DNA of 17,624 bases, taken from positions 1 through 17,624 of the forward strand of contig CAJXIT010000025.1 of assembly GCA_913054055.1 (NCBI GenBank), written 5' to 3'. The stretch comes from an uncultured Thalassolituus sp. (GTDB lineage: Bacteria > Pseudomonadota > Gammaproteobacteria > Pseudomonadales > Oceanobacteraceae). Positions 14,429-17,624 of the stretch are shown in pieces. Position numbers and translations under genes: made by a program. Position 1 is the first letter of the stretch. Every line of letters starts with the position of its first letter. The notes beneath the pieces were generated by a model. That model saw only the letters and a list, made by a program, of their open reading frames with translations, was not told the DNA's origin and did not search any database.

Positions 14429-15547
14429 ATGAAATTAAAACCCATTTTAGCGCGAACCAAACATTCTTTGAGCGCTGGCCTCTATCAAGGCAACCTACAA
14501 ATTACCAGGCCGTTAGTTAAAACCATATTAGTTTTGTTAACACTGGTAGTTGGGCATGTGATTGCCATGATGTTCCTAGAGGGTTTATCCGTCTGGGATA
14601 GCATTTGGCTCACATTAACAACGTTAACCACGGTAGGGTATGGAGACCTAAGTGCGCAAACATCCCTTGGGCAATTGGCAACCATTGGATTAATGTATGT
14701 TGCTGCCATTACTTTGGTCACATTTTTAATCCGCGACTATGTGGATTTTCGATTTGCACGATTTGACTTAATTAGAACAGGATATTGGAACTGGAAAATG
14801 GAAAAGCACATTCTTATTATCAATGCGCCAAAATATAACGGCGAGCTGTTCTTTAATCGACTGGTTGCTCAAATTCGAATGGATGACGATTATAAAAATA
14901 CGCCTATCTTATTATTAAATACAGAGTTTACTTCGGGCTTGCCTGCTCAATTAAAAAATTTAAACGTTAAACACATTACAGGGTCGGGTAATAACGAGGC
15001 TGATATAGAGCGGGCGCATGCTAAAAAAGCGAAACACATACTGGTGCTTGCAAGAGATGAATACCATGCAGACAGTGACAGTATCTCATTTGATATCGCC
15101 GACCGCTTGTCCCGCCATCAGTTAGGTCATATTACTTTGGTGGAATGTGTGGATGATGGAAACCGTGAACGCATTATGGAGTTAGGCATCAAATCCTTGT
15201 TGCGCCCAATTCGCTCTTACCCTGAAATGTTAGTGCGCGCCATGGATGCACCAGGCAGTGAAGTGGTGATTGAAGAAATGTTTACCCGCCATAATGATCA
15301 TCCAGAGCGTTACAGTATTTGGTTAGAGGGTGAGCGCTGGGCTGATGTGGTGAATGCCATGGTGCAGTCTGGAGTAGGCACACCCATGGCCTACATGAAT
15401 AAAGAAGGTGAGATTACCGTTCATCCCAACGGTGAGGATCACGTGATTGCCCAAAGCCTGATTGTGTTAGTGAAAAGCGATCATGTGCCATCTCAGAAAG
15501 ATGTGGATAATGCATTTCAAAAGCATTTTCAAAAGGCGTTGGCCTAG
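14429..15547 (+). CDS. Two-helix potassium channel with RCK (TrkA-N-like) regulatory domain
   Basis: 372 residues. Two membrane helices (~30-50 and ~79-100) flank a pore loop with the K+ selectivity filter TTVGYGD (67-73). From ~125 a cytosolic RCK domain follows, starting EKHILIINAPKYNGELFF. The usual GxGxxG dinucleotide loop is replaced by INAPKYNGE, so NAD(H) binding in the classic way is doubtful. The C-terminal part (~290-355) resembles the TrkA-C/RCK-C subdomain. MthK and related channels share this layout and open on ligand or Ca2+ binding; the ligand here is unknown. The start ATG has only a weak TAAATGG-like ribosome site. Confidence 0.9.
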   Translation: MKLKPILARTKHSLSAGLYQGNLQITRPLVKTILVLLTLVVGHVIAMMFLEGLSVWDSIWLTLTTLTTVGYGDLSAQTSLGQLATIGLMYVAAITLVTFLIRDYVDFRFARFDLIRTGYWNWKMEKHILIINAPKYNGELFFNRLVAQIRMDDDYKNTPILLLNTEFTSGLPAQLKNLNVKHITGSGNNEADIERAHAKKAKHILVLARDEYHADSDSISFDIADRLSRHQLGHITLVECVDDGNRERIMELGIKSLLRPIRSYPEMLVRAMDAPGSEVVIEEMFTRHNDHPERYSIWLEGERWADVVNAMVQSGVGTPMAYMNKEGEITVHPNGEDHVIAQSLIVLVKSDHVPSQKDVDNAFQKHFQKALA

Positions 15548-15620
15548 CCATAAGTGATTGATGCCGTGTTGGGATTGAACCGCTGAGAATGATTGATTAT
15601 GAACGGTCAATGCAGAAGTT

Positions 15621-16256
15621 TTAAATGTAGCGCCGATACAATTGCTCACATAATGTAAAAGCATGTTCAACGGTTTCAGCAAACGTTATGACACCGTCTT
15701 CATGTCCTGCCATGGCCAATACACCCGATGACTGACCATTAATCACTGTTTGAACAGCTTCTGCCATTTCTGGTGTGCCGTAAGGAATACGGGCTGAGGT
15801 ATGGGGCAGATTGTCGTCTAGCATACCTTGCCATATAGCCTGAGAGTGCACATGAATCACAGCTTGAATATCTGAGTGGCATTGATAGATGGCGCCATGG
15901 GTTAAGGACTCGCTAGAAGCCTGAACTGGACCCCGAACGGCAACAGAATTCTTCTCAAAATTATAATCAATCACATAGGTATAATCTTGGTTGCCTAGCT
16001 GGGCTATGTGGCCTGTTTGTGTTCCGGAAATAATGAATGAGTTCAAATTTTGTGAGGTTGGGTAGGCATATCGAATAGAGAGGTTACCAAAGCCTACCTT
16101 TTCAATTGGATACTCGCCAATTAGGTTCATTCGAAATAATCGATTACGAATGTCATTGAGTTGCGAAAGTTGATGGCTTGATTTCATTGGCTGTCGCTTA
16201 AAATCATTGGTGTTGAATTTAATAACACCTTCATCAAAGTTATTTGTATCTGCCAC
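15621..16256 (-). CDS. Class II aldolase / adducin family protein
   Basis: 211 residues from GTG at 16256, with TAAGG about eight bases upstream. The fold's hallmarks are present in order: GFGNLSIR (55-62), IISGTQTG (75-82), ASSESLTHGAIY (113-124), HVHS (His135, His137) and AGHEDGV (His185). Glu116 and the three histidines match the catalytic Glu and Zn2+ ligands of fuculose-phosphate aldolase, so a metal-dependent retro-aldol or dehydratase reaction on a small phosphorylated sugar is likely. The substrate cannot be told from sequence: relatives include FucA, AraD and MtnB. It is 44 bases behind the exporter gene on the same strand, so co-transcribed. It converges with the K+ channel gene; the 73-base gap has only an imperfect hairpin (15574-15611). 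Confidence 0.85.
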   Translation of the reverse strand: MADTNNFDEGVIKFNTNDFKRQPMKSSHQLSQLNDIRNRLFRMNLIGEYPIEKVGFGNLSIRYAYPTSQNLNSFIISGTQTGHIAQLGNQDYTYVIDYNFEKNSVAVRGPVQASSESLTHGAIYQCHSDIQAVIHVHSQAIWQGMLDDNLPHTSARIPYGTPEMAEAVQTVINGQSSGVLAMAGHEDGVITFAETVEHAFTLCEQLYRRYI

Positions 16257-16300
16257 GGCTATGCCTTAGTTATGTAAAGGACTGCTGGGTGTTGTATTGG

Positions 16301-17521
16301 TTAACTCACAAACCCACTTTTATTGCTTTTATTAACCATAATGACAATCACTAATGTTATGGCGCCACATAGGGCAAAGCCTAAAACCAAGGGTTGTATT
16401 GAGCCATCATAAAGTTGACCAATGGTGCCCCCAATTAATACTGAAATGAGGGTTTGTACCGTACTGATCACAGAATTTGCAATACCTGCAATATGCCCTA
16501 AAGGATGAACGGCTAAAGTATTGAAGTTACCAAATAGAATGCCAAAGCAGAAAAACATGCCAATTAAGTATGGCATTAATAGCCACAGTGAAGGGCTGTG
16601 CTCTAGTAATAGTGTTAAGCAAAAAAAGCTGATTGATAAAATACAAATTATTGATAAAGCAGCAATGCATAATGCTTCTAAAGAATAGCGCATAACGAGT
16701 TTTGAGTTAACGAAGCTGGATGTTCCTATAGAAAGGGCTAATACTCCAAAATAGACAGGAAAGAGTTTTCCCAATTCATATTGAAATTGTAATATTTGTT
16801 GTGAGCTAGAAAGGTATCCAATAAATGCACCAAACATAATACCGCCCGCAAATGTATAGTTACGGGTGTGAGTATTTAGCAGCGTTTCCTTGATGCCAGA
16901 ATAAATATTAGCAAACGATAAGGGAATGCGATCTGGTGCTGCCAGGGTTTCTGGTTGTCTGGTTTTCATCCAGGTAACAGCAACTAATCCGAATAAAAGT
17001 AAAAAGACAAAGATCGCGCGCCAGCCGGAAAATAATAAGATGCCCTGTCCGATAAGGGGCGCAATGGCTGGCACCATCACAAACATCATCATGATTAATG
17101 ACATGACCTTAGCCATCTTATTGCCATCAAAACAATCACGTACCATGGCCAGGGTGACCACACGACATGAAGCGGCGCCCATGCCTTGAAGAATGCGACC
17201 TATAAGCATGGTATTAAAGTCATTTGCGAAAATAGAAATTATGTCGCCGATCAGAAAAATGCCCATGCCCAAATAAATTGCAGGCTTTCTTCCGTATGCA
17301 TCACTTAATGGACCATAAAATATTTGCCCTAAGGCCATGCCTAAAAAAACAAAACCAACAATAAGTTGGCTGTCGTTAATATGTTCGGCATTCAAGCTGG
17401 TTCCGATTTGAATCAAAGCGGGTAACATGGCATCAATGGTAAGGGCCACCATTGACATCATCATGGCCATCAATACGATGAATTCTTTGTGATTATCTTT
17501 TTTATTTGATTCTAATTTCAT
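16301..17521 (-). CDS. Bcr/CflA-type MFS drug or metabolite exporter
   Basis: 406 residues, about twelve membrane segments. Between helices 2 and 3 is the MFS motif A, GPLSDAYGRKPA; GRILQGMGAA follows in helix 4, both in the form typical of the Bcr/CflA (DHA1) group. The acidic residue in the first helix (TIDAMLPAL) is also characteristic. It should be a proton-driven inner-membrane exporter; known relatives export bicyclomycin, chloramphenicol, sulphonamides, cysteine or siderophores. Its ATG overlaps the stop of the upstream gene (ATGA), and a class II aldolase-like gene follows, so it may export a product of this operon rather than a drug (inference). Confidence 0.93.
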   Translation of the reverse strand: MKLESNKKDNHKEFIVLMAMMMSMVALTIDAMLPALIQIGTSLNAEHINDSQLIVGFVFLGMALGQIFYGPLSDAYGRKPAIYLGMGIFLIGDIISIFANDFNTMLIGRILQGMGAASCRVVTLAMVRDCFDGNKMAKVMSLIMMMFVMVPAIAPLIGQGILLFSGWRAIFVFLLLFGLVAVTWMKTRQPETLAAPDRIPLSFANIYSGIKETLLNTHTRNYTFAGGIMFGAFIGYLSSSQQILQFQYELGKLFPVYFGVLALSIGTSSFVNSKLVMRYSLEALCIAALSIICILSISFFCLTLLLEHSPSLWLLMPYLIGMFFCFGILFGNFNTLAVHPLGHIAGIANSVISTVQTLISVLIGGTIGQLYDGSIQPLVLGFALCGAITLVIVIMVNKSNKSGFVS

Positions 17522-17624
17522 TTAGAAAAGGTTGCCGATTTTAATGGGTTTCCGAATTCCATTAAATATTTTTCTGCAATCAGTTTGGCGCCAATTGTAT
17601 TGAGGTGGTCATTATTTCGATAAA
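17518..17624 (-). CDS. C-terminal end of an SGNH-type hydrolase or acyltransferase (partial)
   Basis: The last 34 codons of a gene that enters from beyond the right edge, ending at a TGA that overlaps the exporter ATG by four bases. The fragment contains YRNNDHLNTIGAKLIAEKYL. The D-H-L pair in this setting is the catalytic Asp-His block at the end of SGNH/GDSL hydrolase domains, also found at the C terminus of acyltransferase-3 (OafA-type) proteins. Only this motif supports the call, so the full protein could be either kind. The overlap implies translational coupling to the exporter. Confidence 0.65.
   Translation of the reverse strand, partial: YRNNDHLNTIGAKLIAEKYLMEFGNPLKSATFSK

Noticed and set aside
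15574..15611. Imperfect inverted repeat ATTGAACCG / CGGTCAAT between convergent channel and aldolase genes
   Set aside because: Has a bulge, a 21-base loop and no T-run on either strand, so I do not call it a terminator.
15560..15615. tRNA-like T-arm word (GGTTCAATCC) on the minus strand after the K+ channel gene
   Set aside because: Only two of five T-stem pairs form and no acceptor, D or anticodon arms can be folded around it.

Overview
The window reads as chromosome of a heterotrophic, probably marine gammaproteobacterium (inference). The genes have closest recognisable relatives in Oceanospirillales and Pseudomonas-type genomes: the glnE-ilvE pair, a 388-residue NhaA with its NhaR activator, a Bcr/CflA exporter, and an ECF sigma operon with DUF3619/DUF3106-type partners. 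Codon use is moderately AT-rich throughout. I see no insertion sequence, integrase, CRISPR array, rRNA or tRNA. Nothing marks the window as an obvious island.

Layout. (1) 1-1435: 3' part of a hybrid histidine kinase with two receiver domains, closed by a perfect 15-bp terminator hairpin. (2) 1555-5359: a sodium/bicarbonate block. It holds nhaA (-), a small HPF/RaiA-like gene (+), nhaR (-) and a divergent SbtA-type Na+/bicarbonate permease (+). (3) 5385-9943, all minus: glnE, then ilvE, then (after a terminator) a membrane-anchored FKBP prolyl isomerase. (4) 9944-10269: the only gene-free stretch over 300 bases. It holds two hairpins, the second ending in eight T's (candidate small RNA or attenuator), then a promoter region with a tandem GTCAA box and two palindromes. 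(5) 10270-14304: an envelope block. It contains a secreted protein with 28-residue repeats, a beta-barrel, then four overlapping genes (ECF sigma factor, anti-sigma-like membrane protein, small secreted acidic protein, DUF3106 protein with an exact 18-residue repeat), and a convergent second beta-barrel. (6) 14429-15547: a two-helix K+ channel with an RCK domain. (7) 15621-17624, all minus: an operon whose first visible gene is the last 34 codons of an SGNH-type hydrolase/acyltransferase, overlapping a Bcr/CflA exporter, followed by a class II aldolase-like enzyme.

How the genes may work together. NhaR probably responds to Na+ and activates nhaA; its divergent position next to sbtA suggests, without proving it, that bicarbonate uptake driven by the Na+ gradient is tied to the same signal. 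GlnE sets glutamine synthetase activity and IlvE makes or degrades branched-chain amino acids, both nitrogen metabolism. The ECF sigma operon with its exported helical proteins and nearby beta-barrels looks like a cell-envelope stress or remodelling module; the two repeat proteins recall, but are not clearly members of, the Spy/CpxP group. The most interesting open items are the unexplained RNA-like structure at 10068-10165, the repeat protein after it, and the composition of the sigma locus.
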